In this document: in pieces, positions 11,077 through 20,400 of the stretch
Position numbering within the stretch: position 1 is the stretch's first letter
Layout: each line of letters starts with the position of its first letter
Assembly: GCA_009377395.1 (NCBI GenBank)
Contig: WHUB01000023.1
Span: 1 to 51,164 of the forward strand
DNA: 51,164 nt
Source of the DNA: Actinophytocola sp.
GTDB lineage: Bacteria; Actinomycetota; Actinomycetes; Mycobacteriales; Pseudonocardiaceae
Direction of reading: 5' to 3'
Program-made: the position numbers and the translations under genes
Notes under the pieces: generated by a model
The model's input: the letters and a program-made list of their open reading frames with translations, nothing else
Told to the model about the DNA's origin: nothing
The model's database searches: none

Positions 11077-11087
11077 TGCCGAAGACG

Positions 11088-11570
11088 TCAGGCGGGCGGC
11101 GGGCCCGCCTGCTCGTCCAGCATCCGCAGACCGCTGACCAGACCGCCGATCAGGTCGCCTTCCTTGAACGAGGCCACCATGCTCATCACGGCCAGCTTTC
11201 CGCCGCGCTGCGTCAGCCGCTGCTCGGACAGCTCACCGGTCACCAGCTCGACCACGCGCTCGCCCGGGGAGACGGCGATCAGCACCGACTCCCGGCCGCG
11301 CGGGCCGATGCGGCGGAACAGCGACTCCGCCCCGGCGCGGCTGTCCTCGCCGAGCTCGCCGATGTAGACGCTGAAGTCGAGCCCGGTGCCACGGCTCGCG
11401 AGCGTCAGCGCCTCGTCGAGCCGAGCGAGCTGGGCCGCCGGGAAGGGGCTCTGCGGCCCCTCCGGGGCGTACATCTTGGCGGCCGACACCCTGCCGGACA
11501 GCGTCACGACAGCGCCGGGCTCCAGTTCCTGACCGTCCGGCGACGACCGCGCCAGTTCACCAGCTGCCAC
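11088..11570 (-). CDS. DUF5130 protein (TPM-like, Rv2468c-type)
   Basis: This protein of about 160 residues matches the DUF5130 family that neighbours pepN in mycobacteria. Features are an N-terminal segment (VVTLSGRVSAAKMYAPEG), a TPM-like alpha/beta core (LDFSVYIGELGEDSRAGAE, then SVLIAVSPGERVVELVTG) and a short C-terminal helix. The role is unknown; TPM domains are linked to photosystem repair or membrane-protein handling elsewhere. I chose the GTG at 11570 because GGAGG ends five bases upstream; a GTG at 11576 overlaps that site. The start overlaps the end of ctaJ by 14 bp, suggesting one transcript. Confidence 0.78.
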   Translation of the reverse strand: MAAGELARSSPDGQELEPGAVVTLSGRVSAAKMYAPEGPQSPFPAAQLARLDEALTLASRGTGLDFSVYIGELGEDSRAGAESLFRRIGPRGRESVLIAVSPGERVVELVTGELSEQRLTQRGGKLAVMSMVASFKEGDLIGGLVSGLRMLDEQAGPPPA

Positions 11571-11799
11571 TGGCACCTCCTACCCGGGTGGCTTCCTCGT
11601 CATCGGCGGCCGCGTGACCGCGGCTGGCGTCGAGCCCCTGCGGGTTGGCGCTCCACCAGACGGGTGGGTGGTCCCACGCCTGCCCCGGCCGGTACCTGGG
11701 CGTCGCGGTGAACTTCGACCGCAGCGACAGCGCGCCGAGCACGCCGTAGATCGCGGCCGGTATCACCACGAACACAGTGATGGTTTCGATCACGCTCAC
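11557..11799 (-). CDS. ctaJ: aa3-type cytochrome oxidase subunit CtaJ
   Basis: This 80-residue protein has a single N-terminal membrane helix (ITVFVVIPAAIYGVLGALSL) and a polar tail with RPGQAWDHPPVWWSANPQ. That layout matches CtaJ, the small subunit seen in the mycobacterial complex III-IV supercomplex, whose gene lies beside the DUF5130 gene and pepN in Mycobacterium. I chose the GTG at 11799 because it places the helix at the N-terminus. It overlaps the DUF5130 start. It is short and easily missed. Confidence 0.75.
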   Translation of the reverse strand: MSVIETITVFVVIPAAIYGVLGALSLRSKFTATPRYRPGQAWDHPPVWWSANPQGLDASRGHAAADDEEATRVGGASGSW

Positions 11800-11845
11800 A
11801 CGCGTACGGTACCGAACGCCGGTGACCCGGCGGCCACGACCCGGC

Positions 11846-12478
11846 TCAGGCGACCGCGTCGCCCAGATAGAGCCGCCATTCCGGGTCGGCGTCGTTGACC
11901 TGGGCCTGCAACCGCCAGTACGGCCCGCGCGGCGCCTGCGGCCGGGTCCGCAACGACCAGCCGAGCTCGCTGAGCAGCCGGTCGGCCTTGCGGTGGTTGC
12001 ACCGGGTGCAGCAGGCGACACAGTTCTGCCAGGTGTGCTGTCCGCCGCGGCTGCGCGGCACGACGTGGTCGATGGTCTCGGCCTTGCGGCCGCAGTAGGC
12101 GCAGCGGTACCGGTCGCGGTGCATCAGCCCCGACCGCGTCAGCGGGACCGTGCCGCGGTAGGGCACGCGGACGTGGTTGTGCAGTCGGATGACCGAGGGC
12201 ACCGGCACGGTCACGGTCTCGGAGTGCAGCAGCAGGCCGGACGGGTCGCCGTGGACGACCTCAGCCTTGCCGCAGACCAGCATGACGACGGCGCGGCGCA
12301 GCGGCAGCGCGGTCAGCGGTTCGAAGGTGGTGTTGAGCAGCAGGACGCGACTTCGACCGAAGGCGGGCACGGTGCCGCCGCGATCGCGTCCGCCGGTGCG
12401 GGCGTGCCCGCGTGCGACGCGCCCGTTGCGCCGGGTGCGCCGCGCGAGCGGCGGCAGGGTTGCCATCTCCCCGCCCAT
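11846..12478 (-). CDS. HNH endonuclease family protein (Rv2469c-type)
   Basis: About 210 residues. A conserved N-terminal block (RVLLLNTTFEPLTALPLRRA) precedes an HNH domain: CAYCGRK, then DHVVPRSRGG, then CVACCTRCNHRKADR with zinc Cys pairs. Such stand-alone HNH proteins are conserved in actinobacteria next to pepN and glbO. Nuclease activity is likely but the role is unknown. The start is uncertain: ATG at 12478 or 12466, and a GTG at 12535 also stays in frame. Its product would be cytosolic. Confidence 0.8.
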   Translation of the reverse strand: MGGEMATLPPLARRTRRNGRVARGHARTGGRDRGGTVPAFGRSRVLLLNTTFEPLTALPLRRAVVMLVCGKAEVVHGDPSGLLLHSETVTVPVPSVIRLHNHVRVPYRGTVPLTRSGLMHRDRYRCAYCGRKAETIDHVVPRSRGGQHTWQNCVACCTRCNHRKADRLLSELGWSLRTRPQAPRGPYWRLQAQVNDADPEWRLYLGDAVA

Positions 12479-12743
12479 GACGGTGCCCGAAGCATGGGCG
12501 GGGCCACCTATTGGTATCGGATGTCGGTCCGGCACGCGGTTACCTCCCGGCGTCTCGCGGGCATCCCACCCTCTGGAAGAACCATACGTGGCGTTCGACA
12601 GCCGCCGTCGGCCGACCGCTTAGGGTGTTGTGCAGGCATAGTCGACCACGATCGAACCTGAAAAGCACGTCCTATTCAGGATGTGTTACGTGACAGCGTC
12701 GCAACAATGAGACGAACCGACAAGAAACGGGGAAGCATCCGCC

Positions 12744-13712
12744 GTGCTACCGCTGCCTAGCGCGCCTGAGTGCGCCTCGGACGAAGGCACCTGGTGCCAG
12801 CAGGTCTACCGGATCACCGGCAACGACTGGATCGCGACGTCGGCCCACTGGCTGGTGGCCAAGCCACTCAAGATCCTGCTGATACTCGTGATCGCGTTCG
12901 TGGTCAGGTTCCTGGTGAGGAAGCTCATCGACAAGCTGACCACGGCGTCGAACGGCAAGGCCCCCGCGCTGCTGCGGCCGTTGCGCAACCGGGCCAACAA
13001 CAAGCTCAACATCGACGTCATCGAGCGCAACCGGCAGCGCGCCAAGACGATCGGGTCGGTGCTGAAGTCGATCACGACCTTCCTGGTGCTGGGCATCGCG
13101 GTGATCGAGGTGCTGGCTGAGGTCGGCATCAACGTCGGGCCGCTGATCGCGTCGGCGGGCATCGTCGGTATCGCGCTGGGGTTCGGTGCGCAGAACCTGG
13201 TGCGCGACTTCCTGTCCGGGATCTTCATGATGCTCGAGGACCAGTACGGCGTGGGTGACTTCATCGACGTCGGCGAGGCCATCGGCGAGGTGGAGGCGGT
13301 CGGGCTGCGCATCACCACGCTGCGTGCCCTCGACGGCACCGTCTGGTACGTCCGCAACGGCGAGATCCTGCGGGTCGGCAACACCAGCCAGGACCACTCG
13401 GTCGCTGTGGTCGACATCCCGCTCGGGCACGGCGCCGACATCGAGCACGCGACCCGGCTGATCGCGCAGGTCGCGAGCGACGTCGCCAGCGAGCCGCCGG
13501 TGTCGGAGGACGCGCTGGAGCGGCCGGACCTGCTCGGTGTGGACAATGTCACGGTGCAGGCGATCTACATCCGGCTGCTGCTCAAGGTGCGACCGGGCAA
13601 GCAGTGGGGGACGCAGCGGCTGCTGGCTGCCAAGATCCTGGCCGCGCTGGCCGACGCCGGGTTCGACAACCCGCTGCCGCTGGTGCTCGGCGGCGAGACG
13701 ACGAGGAAATAA
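12744..13712 (+). CDS. MscS-family mechanosensitive channel
   Basis: This 322-residue membrane protein has three predicted membrane segments: one near residues 35-58 (LKILLILVIAFVVRFLV), one near 110-135 (SITTFLVLGIAVIEVLAEV) and the pore helix near 140-165 (SAGIVGIALGFGAQNLVRDF). The MscS beta domain (EDQYGVGDFIDVG) and cytosolic domain follow. It would release solutes on osmotic downshock. The GTG start at 12744 follows GGGGAAG. It is an insertion relative to the mycobacterial Rv2469c-Rv2470 order. Confidence 0.9.
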   Translation: MLPLPSAPECASDEGTWCQQVYRITGNDWIATSAHWLVAKPLKILLILVIAFVVRFLVRKLIDKLTTASNGKAPALLRPLRNRANNKLNIDVIERNRQRAKTIGSVLKSITTFLVLGIAVIEVLAEVGINVGPLIASAGIVGIALGFGAQNLVRDFLSGIFMMLEDQYGVGDFIDVGEAIGEVEAVGLRITTLRALDGTVWYVRNGEILRVGNTSQDHSVAVVDIPLGHGADIEHATRLIAQVASDVASEPPVSEDALERPDLLGVDNVTVQAIYIRLLLKVRPGKQWGTQRLLAAKILAALADAGFDNPLPLVLGGETTRK

Positions 13713-13760
13713 GCGGCCCCGTGGTTGGTTCCCGGCGCGGGCGACAGGCAGGATGTTGGC

Positions 13761-14153
13761 GTGAGTACTGAGCAGGCACCGGAGACGTTCTTCGACGTGG
13801 TCGGCGGCGAGGCGACCTTCCGCAAGATCGTCGGGCGGTTCTACCAGGAGGTCGCCACCGACGAGGTGCTCCGCCCGATCTATCCCGAGGAGGACCTCGG
13901 CCCGGCGGAGGAGCGGCTCACGCTGTTCCTGATGCAGTACTGGGGCGGGCCGCAGACGTACTCCCAGCAGCGCGGCCACCCGAGGCTGCGGATGCGGCAC
14001 GTGGGTTTCTCCATCGGCCCGATCGAGCGGGACGCCTGGCTGCGCTGCATGCGGATCGCCGTCGACGAGGCGGGGCTCGCCGAGCCGCACCGGGAGCAGC
14101 TCTGGAAGTACCTGGAGATGGCGGCCAACAGCCTGATGAACAGCTGGGAGTAG
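13761..14153 (+). CDS. glbO: Truncated hemoglobin O (group II)
   Basis: This 130-residue truncated globin has proximal His in [10 protein letters not shown], Trp G8 in RDAWLRCM, and the QYWGGP and FYQEV segments typical of group II (trHbO). It binds oxygen and other small ligands; in mycobacteria trHbO is tied to aerobic respiration. The start is the GTG at 13761 ([16 protein letters not shown]). An alpha-glucosidase follows closely, the same order as Rv2470-Rv2471. Confidence 0.92.
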   Translation: MSTEQAPETFFDVVGGEATFRKIVGRFYQEVATDEVLRPIYPEEDLGPAEERLTLFLMQYWGGPQTYSQQRGHPRLRMRHVGFSIGPIERDAWLRCMRIAVDEAGLAEPHREQLWKYLEMAANSLMNSWE

Positions 14154-14206
14154 CCGCCCCAACCGAGCTGTGCCGGGCTCCTGCCCGGATGGCAGGATGG
14201 CCAGCT

Positions 14207-15826
14207 ATGGGACGAGGGGTGAGAAGCGAGGCCCACGCGGCGGAGCGCGGCGGCGACGAGCCGGCGTCGAGCGAGCCGTGGTGGCGCGACGCCGTCTTCT
14301 ACCAGGTGTACGTGCAGTCCTTCGCCGACTCGGACGGCGACGGCGTCGGTGATCTCGAGGGATTCCGGTCCCGGCTGGGGTATCTCGAGCTGCTGGGGGT
14401 CGATGCGCTGTGGCTGACGCCGTTCTACCGGTCGCCGATGGCCGACAACGGCTACGACGTGTCGGATCCCCGCGACGTCGACCCGCTGTTCGGTGACCTC
14501 GGCACGTTCGACGCGCTGCTCGCCGAGGCGCACGAGCACGGCATCAAGGTCACCATCGACCTGGTGCCGAACCACACCAGCGACCAGCACCCGTGGTTCC
14601 AGGCGGCGCTCGCCGCAGCGCCCGGCAGCCCGGAGCGCGACCGGTACATCTTCCGGGACGGTACCGGCGCGCAGCCGCCGAACAACTGGGTGAGCACGTT
14701 CGGCGGTCCCGCCTGGACCCGGGTGTCGGACGGGCAGTGGTATTTGCACCTGTTCGGGTCCGAGCAGCCGGACCTGAACTGGACGAACGCCGAGGTGCGC
14801 GAGGACGTCGAGCGGACCATGCGGTTCTGGCTGGACCGGGGCGTGGACGGATTCCGGATCGACGTCGCGCACGGCATGGCCAAGCCGGACGGGCTGCCCG
14901 ACATGGACCCGCGCGCCGCGCAGGCCGCCGGTCCGCACGAGTTCGCCGATCCCCGGTTCGACAACGAAGGCTTGGCGGACATCCACGCGTTCCTGCGGTC
15001 GGTGCTCGACGACTATCCGGGCACCATCGCCACCGGCGAGTTGTGGACGTTCGACGATGACCGGCTGGCGAGCTATCTGGAGCCGGGGCGACTGCACCTC
15101 GGCTTCAACTTCCGGCTCGCGCTGACGCACTTCGACGCCGACACGCTGCACGCCGCGATCGACCGGTCGCTCACCGTGCCGCAGCGGGTGGGCGCGCCGG
15201 CGACGTGGGCGCTGGGCAACCACGACGTGTGGCGGCAGGTCAGCCGGTACGGCGACGGTGAGACGGGACTGCGGCGCGCGCGGGCGATGATGCTCGTCGA
15301 GCTGGCGCTGCCGGGCGCGGTGTACCTCTACAACGGCGACGAGCTCGGTCTCGGCAACATCGAGCTGCCGCCCGGCGTCGGCGACGATCCCCGGGCCGAG
15401 GACGACCCGGCACGCAACCGCAACATCGCGCGGGCGCCGATCCCGTGGGAGGGCACGGCGCCGCCGTTCGGCTTCACGACCGGGCAGCGGAGCTGGCTGC
15501 CGCTGCCGGAGGAGTGGGCGGATCGGACGGTGGAGGCGCAGCTGGAGGACCCCGACTCGACGCTGTCGCTGTACCGGGCGGCGATCGAGGCACGGCACAG
15601 CCACCAGGCGTTCGGCGGCGAGGGGATCGAGTGGTACGGCGCGCCGGCGGGGTGCTTCGCGTTCCGCCGTGCCGACCTCGACCAGGCGGACGACGAGTCC
15701 GGTGTGGTGTGCGTGCTGAACACCTCGGGGTCTGCGGTCGACCTGCCGCCCGGGGAGGTGCTGCTCAGCAGCGCCCCGCTGGTGGACGGCCAGCTACCCT
15801 CCGACGCCGCCGCGTGGCTGGTGTAG
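14207..15826 (+). CDS. aglA: Alpha-glucosidase, GH13 family (AglA-like)
   Basis: This 539-residue GH13 enzyme has region I DLVPNHTSDQHPWF, region II GFRIDVAHGM with the nucleophile Asp, region III GELWTFDDD with the acid/base Glu, and region IV LGNHDVWR with the transition-state Asp. The opening WWRDAVFYQVYVQSFADSDG is typical of oligo-1,6-/alpha-glucosidases. There is no signal peptide, so it acts on intracellular malto- or trehalose-type sugars. It follows glbO as in M. tuberculosis (Rv2471). The start is the ATG at 14207. Confidence 0.88.
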   Translation: MGRGVRSEAHAAERGGDEPASSEPWWRDAVFYQVYVQSFADSDGDGVGDLEGFRSRLGYLELLGVDALWLTPFYRSPMADNGYDVSDPRDVDPLFGDLGTFDALLAEAHEHGIKVTIDLVPNHTSDQHPWFQAALAAAPGSPERDRYIFRDGTGAQPPNNWVSTFGGPAWTRVSDGQWYLHLFGSEQPDLNWTNAEVREDVERTMRFWLDRGVDGFRIDVAHGMAKPDGLPDMDPRAAQAAGPHEFADPRFDNEGLADIHAFLRSVLDDYPGTIATGELWTFDDDRLASYLEPGRLHLGFNFRLALTHFDADTLHAAIDRSLTVPQRVGAPATWALGNHDVWRQVSRYGDGETGLRRARAMMLVELALPGAVYLYNGDELGLGNIELPPGVGDDPRAEDDPARNRNIARAPIPWEGTAPPFGFTTGQRSWLPLPEEWADRTVEAQLEDPDSTLSLYRAAIEARHSHQAFGGEGIEWYGAPAGCFAFRRADLDQADDESGVVCVLNTSGSAVDLPPGEVLLSSAPLVDGQLPSDAAAWLV

Positions 15827-15842
15827 GCGGGGGGTCAGGTCG

Positions 15843-16730
15843 TCAGGCGGCGAAGAGGTCGTCGATGGTGTCGATGACGACGGCGCGGCGGATCCACGCA
15901 TCGAGCTGGTCGAGGTCGGTGCAGGCGGTGATGCGCCTCCGGGCGTCGTCGGTGATCTCGATGTCGCGGGCGGCCAGCAGCAGAAGCAGGGCGTTCGCCT
16001 CGCCCTCAGCGCGTCCTTCCACCCGCCCCTCGGCGCGCCCTTGGTTGACGTTCCTGCGGACGAAGTCACTCATGTACTCGTAGGTGCCGGTCGTCATCAT
16101 GTCCTCCAAGCGGGCACGCGCCGCAGCGGGGAGCGCCGCGAGCACGAGATCATGGTATCGCGTCAGATGTTCGTCATCGATGGTTCGCAGACCGGCCAGC
16201 AGCGCGGACAGCACCTTGTCCCCGTGCGGCTGCTGCGCGCCGTGCGCCAGGGCCGACAGCACCGCCAGCTCCGGGCTTCGCTCGGCCTGCGACGGCTCGG
16301 TCACCACCGGCACCCGGTCGGGACCGACGACCAGCGGCCGCAGCACCCACCCCGGATGGCCGAGCTCGATCGGCGCGGCGCACCAGCCGGCGGTCGCCGT
16401 GGTCGGACACAGCACGAGCAGCAGCACCGGGCATCGCAGCCGTGCCCGCAGCGTGGCGAGGTAGACCGGCCACGACCAGCGCTTGCCGCCGTCCCGCCCG
16501 AGCTGGATCTCGGTCACCACGGCGAGCACCGGCCGATCGCCGTCGGTGAAGACGACGACGGCGTCCGCGCGGTACTCGGTCGGCGTCACATCGGCCAGCT
16601 CGCACGACTCCAGCCGCACCTCCCGATGCTCGGGAACCGGCACGCCGAGCGCGCCGGTCAGCAACTCCGCGGCGAGCGCCGGGCGTTCATGGAACAACGC
16701 CACCAGCACCTCGTGTAGCTGGGAAGGCAT
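15843..16730 (-). CDS. Rpn/PD-(D/E)XK nuclease-like protein
   Basis: This 295-residue protein begins MPSQLHEVLVALFHERPALA. It carries a restriction-like core with Asp in EYRADAVVVF and the Glu-x-Gln of VLAVVTEIQLGRDGGKRW, as in Rpn recombination-promoting nucleases and DUF4351-like proteins. The C-terminal third contains a charged repeat (GRAEGRVEGRAEGEANALL) typical of this group. Rpn proteins can act in DNA rearrangement or phage defence; no partner lies nearby. The start is the ATG at 16730 without a clear ribosome site. It is an actinomycete-specific insertion in the otherwise conserved locus. Confidence 0.65.
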   Translation of the reverse strand: MPSQLHEVLVALFHERPALAAELLTGALGVPVPEHREVRLESCELADVTPTEYRADAVVVFTDGDRPVLAVVTEIQLGRDGGKRWSWPVYLATLRARLRCPVLLLVLCPTTATAGWCAAPIELGHPGWVLRPLVVGPDRVPVVTEPSQAERSPELAVLSALAHGAQQPHGDKVLSALLAGLRTIDDEHLTRYHDLVLAALPAAARARLEDMMTTGTYEYMSDFVRRNVNQGRAEGRVEGRAEGEANALLLLLAARDIEITDDARRRITACTDLDQLDAWIRRAVVIDTIDDLFAA

Positions 16731-16788
16731 GCCCAGCACGCTAGCCCGAGCCACCGACAGTTTCGAACGTGTGGTCGATCCAGCGCCG

Positions 16789-17433
16789 TCAGAACACCAA
16801 CGGCAGCAGGGCGTGCCTGCGGCGGACGACGGCGCCGTAGCGGGCGTCCATCCGCAGCCAGGAGTCGGTCGCGCTGACCCGCACCACGTCGCCGGAGTCG
16901 CCGCCGTCGCCGGTGAAGCCCATGCCGGACAGCGCGAACAGGCACCGCAGCTGCACCTTGAGGTCAAAGTCGTCGCTGCTGACGGTCAGCACCGGCTGGT
17001 CGAGCAGCGACGCCGGCGGTGTGCCCTGCGGGCCGACGTTGTCCCGCGCCACCTCCACGCCTCGCTCGGTCACCTCTGCCACCACCGACGCCGGCAGGTC
17101 GTCGACGTGCTGCCACGCACCGGACATCGGCAGCTCGGAGCGCCACAGCAGGTCGCGGGACGGCCCGGGGTCCATCCGCTCGCCACCGGCCACGGTCACC
17201 GCGGCCAGCAGCTCGTTGCCGGACACCGTGACATCGCCCGGCTCGATATTGCCGCGCACACCCCTAGTCGCGAGGACGTCGAACGGCGTCACCGACCACA
17301 CGTCAACCACCCCGGGCGCCGCGTCCCGTTGCCGCAACCGCACCACCGACTGGCCGTCAAGGCGCACCGCGCGCGCCACGAACGCGGCCAGGTTCTCCCG
17401 CTCGCCGGCGTCGGCGACTCGTAGTTCCGTCAC
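16789..17433 (-). CDS. Conserved hypothetical protein (Rv2474c-like position)
   Basis: A 214-residue cytosolic protein without recognised motifs. It opens MTELRVADAGERENLAAFVA and carries a central VWSVTPFDVLATRGVRG. Its place directly after glutamate dehydrogenase on the same strand fits the Rv2474c/Rv2475c slot in M. tuberculosis. The start is either GTG 17433 (chosen, from the conserved-looking MTELRV) or GTG 17442. Function unknown. Confidence 0.7.
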   Translation of the reverse strand: MTELRVADAGERENLAAFVARAVRLDGQSVVRLRQRDAAPGVVDVWSVTPFDVLATRGVRGNIEPGDVTVSGNELLAAVTVAGGERMDPGPSRDLLWRSELPMSGAWQHVDDLPASVVAEVTERGVEVARDNVGPQGTPPASLLDQPVLTVSSDDFDLKVQLRCLFALSGMGFTGDGGDSGDVVRVSATDSWLRMDARYGAVVRRRHALLPLVF

Positions 17434-17466
17434 GACATCCACGTTACGCAGCGCGCCGCGACGCGG

Positions 17467-20400
17467 TCACCGGGCCATGCTCCGCAGCTCGCGCGCCGCG
17501 ACCGACAGCGTGGCCAGGTCGAGCCGCCCGGAGCGGTGGATCTCGTCGAGGGTGACCCGCGCCCGCGCCAGCCGCGAGGTGTTGACCGTCTCCCACTCGG
17601 CGATCTTGTCGTCGACCAGGTCGTCGGGATCGCAGTGCCGCAGCGCGTCGAGGGTGATCATCCGCAGCGACTGGTACATGTCGTCGCGCAGCGCCAGCCG
17701 CGCCAGCGCGTGCCAGCGGTTCCCACGCTCCAGCGCGCTCACCGAGGTCAGCATCGCGTCGACGCCGAGGTGATCCGACAGCGCGTAGTACAGCTCGGCG
17801 GTCTCGTGCGGGCTGCGTTCCCGGCTCAGCCCCACCTCGTGCTCGGCGAGCTCGGCGATCTCGATCACGTCGAGCACACCGTAGGTGTGCAGCAGCACCG
17901 ACATCCGGTCGGCGAGGTCGTCCGGCAACCCCTCCCCGGCCAGCTCGTCGCGTTTGACGTCGACCGCCTCCGCCTGGTCACCACGCAGCAGTTCGCGCAC
18001 CCGCGGCATCAGCTCGCCGACGATCTGCGCGAACCGGTTGATCTCGGCGCCGACGGCCAGCGGCTGCGGCCGGTTGGTCAGCCACCAGCGCGACGCCCGG
18101 TCGAGCAACCTGCGCGTCTCGAGCATGACCGCGTCGGCGGCGGCCACGTCGATGGCCGTGCCGAGCTCGTCCACCCGCTGCCAGACGGCGGTCAGGTCGA
18201 ACACCCGCGTCACGACGGCGAAGGCGCGCACCGCGTCGGTCGCGGTCGCGTTCAGCTCCTCGTTGAGCCGGTAGGCGTAGCTCAGCCCGGCGCCGCCGAC
18301 GACCTCATTGACGACCTGGGTGGTCACGATCTGCCGGTTCAGCGGGTGGTCCAGGATCTGCTTGCGGAACCGGTCCCGCAGCGGCGTCGGGAAGTACTCC
18401 GGCAGGATGCGCAGGAATACCTCCTGGTCCGGCAGGTCGCTGTCAAGCAGCTCGTCCTTGAGGTCGAGCTTCACGTGCGCCAGCAGCGTCGCCAGCTCGG
18501 GCGACGACAGTCCCTGGCCGGACTTGTCCAGCTCCTTGAACTCCTCGTTGCTCGGCAGCGCCTCCAGCTCCCGGTCCAGCGCGGCCCTTGTCTCCAAATA
18601 GGACACCTGCCGCTGGTGCACCGAGACCATCACAGGGGCGTGCATCCTGGCGACGCCGAGCACGGCGTTCTGCCGGTAGTTGTTGGCCAGCACCAGCTCG
18701 CCGACCTCGTCGGTCATCGACTCGAGCAGCGACACCCGGTCGTCGCCGTCCAGGTGGTCCTCGGCGATGAGCTGCTCGAGCAGGATCTTGATGTTGACCT
18801 CGTGGTCGGAGCAGTCGACCCCGGCCGAGTTGTCCAGCGCGTCGGTGTTGATCTTGCCGCCGTTGCCGGCGAACTCGATCCTGCCGTGCTGGGTCAGCCC
18901 GAGGTTGCCGCCCTCGCCGACGACCTTGACCCGCAGGTCCTTGCCGTTGACGCGTAGCGAGTCGTTGGTCTTGTCGTCGGCGTCGGCGTGGCTCTCGGTG
19001 GACGCTTTGACGTAGGTGCCGATGCCGCCGTTCCACAGCAGGTCGACCGGGGCGAGCAGGATCGCGCGGATCAGGTCGTTCGGCGTCAGCTTCGTGACAC
19101 CCTCCGCGATGCCGAGCGCCTCGCGCATCTGCGGCGTGATCGGGATCGACTTGGCGCTGCGCGAGTACACCCCGCCGCCCTCGCTGATCAGCGAGGTGTC
19201 GTAGTCCTCCCAGGACGAGCGCGGCAGCGCGAACATCCGCGTGCGCTCGGCGAACGAGTTCGCCGGGTCCGGGTTCGGGTCGACGAAGATGTGCAGGTGG
19301 TTGAACGCGGCGACCAGCCGGATGTGCTCGGAGAGCAGCATGCCGTTGCCGAAGACGTCGCCCGCCATGTCGCCGATGCCGACCACGGTGAAGTCCTGGC
19401 TCTGGGTGTCGACCCCCAGCTCGCGGAAGTGACGCTTGACCGACTCCCACGCGCCCTTGGCGGTGATACCCATGGCCTTGTGGTCGTAGCCGACCGAGCC
19501 GCCCGACGCGAACGCGTCGCCGAGCCAGAAGCCGTAGCCGGCCGAGACGTCGTTGGCGATGTCGGAGAACGTGGCCGTGCCCTTGTCCGCCGCGACCACG
19601 AGGTAGCTGTCGTCGCCGTCGTAGCGCACCACCGACGGCGCGGGCACGGTGACGCCCTCCCGGCGGTTGTCGGTGAGGTCGAGCAGGCCGGAGATGAACA
19701 TCCGGTAGCAGGCGATGCCCTCGGCCTGTCGCGCCTCGCGGTCGGCGCCCGCGTCGCCGGTCGGCGCGGGCGGCCGCTTGACGACGAAGCCGCCCTTCGC
19801 GCCGACCGGCACGATCACCGCGTTCTTGACCGCTTGCGCCTTGACGAGCCCGAGCACCTCGGTGCGGAAGTCCTCCCTGCGGTCCGACCACCGCAGCCCG
19901 CCGCGGGCGACCAGGCCGAACCGCAGGTGCACGCCTTCCACCCGCGCGGAGTAGACGAAGATCTCGAACCTCGGCCTCGGCTCCGGCAGATCCGGCACCG
20001 ACTCCGGCTCCAGCTTGATCGACAGGTACGGCCTCGGCTGGCCCGCGTCGTCGGTGACGTAGTAGTTGGTGCGCAGCGTCGCGGTGATCACCGCGAGCAG
20101 GCTCCGCAGGATGCGGTCCTCGTCGAGGCTGACCACCGCGTCGATCATGGTGCTGATCTCGGACACGATGCCGTCGACCCGCTCGCCACGGCCCTCGTCC
20201 GGCGCGCTGACGTCGAACTTCGCCTCGAACAGCCGCACCAGCGCCGCCGAGATCGCCGCGTTCGCCAGCACGGCGTCCTCGATGTACTCCTGCGAGTACG
20301 GCGTGCCCGCCTGGCGCAGGTACCGCGAGTACGCCCGCAGCACCGCCGCCTGCCGCCAGGTCAGCCCGGCCCGCAGCACCAGCCCGTTGAAGCCGTCGAC

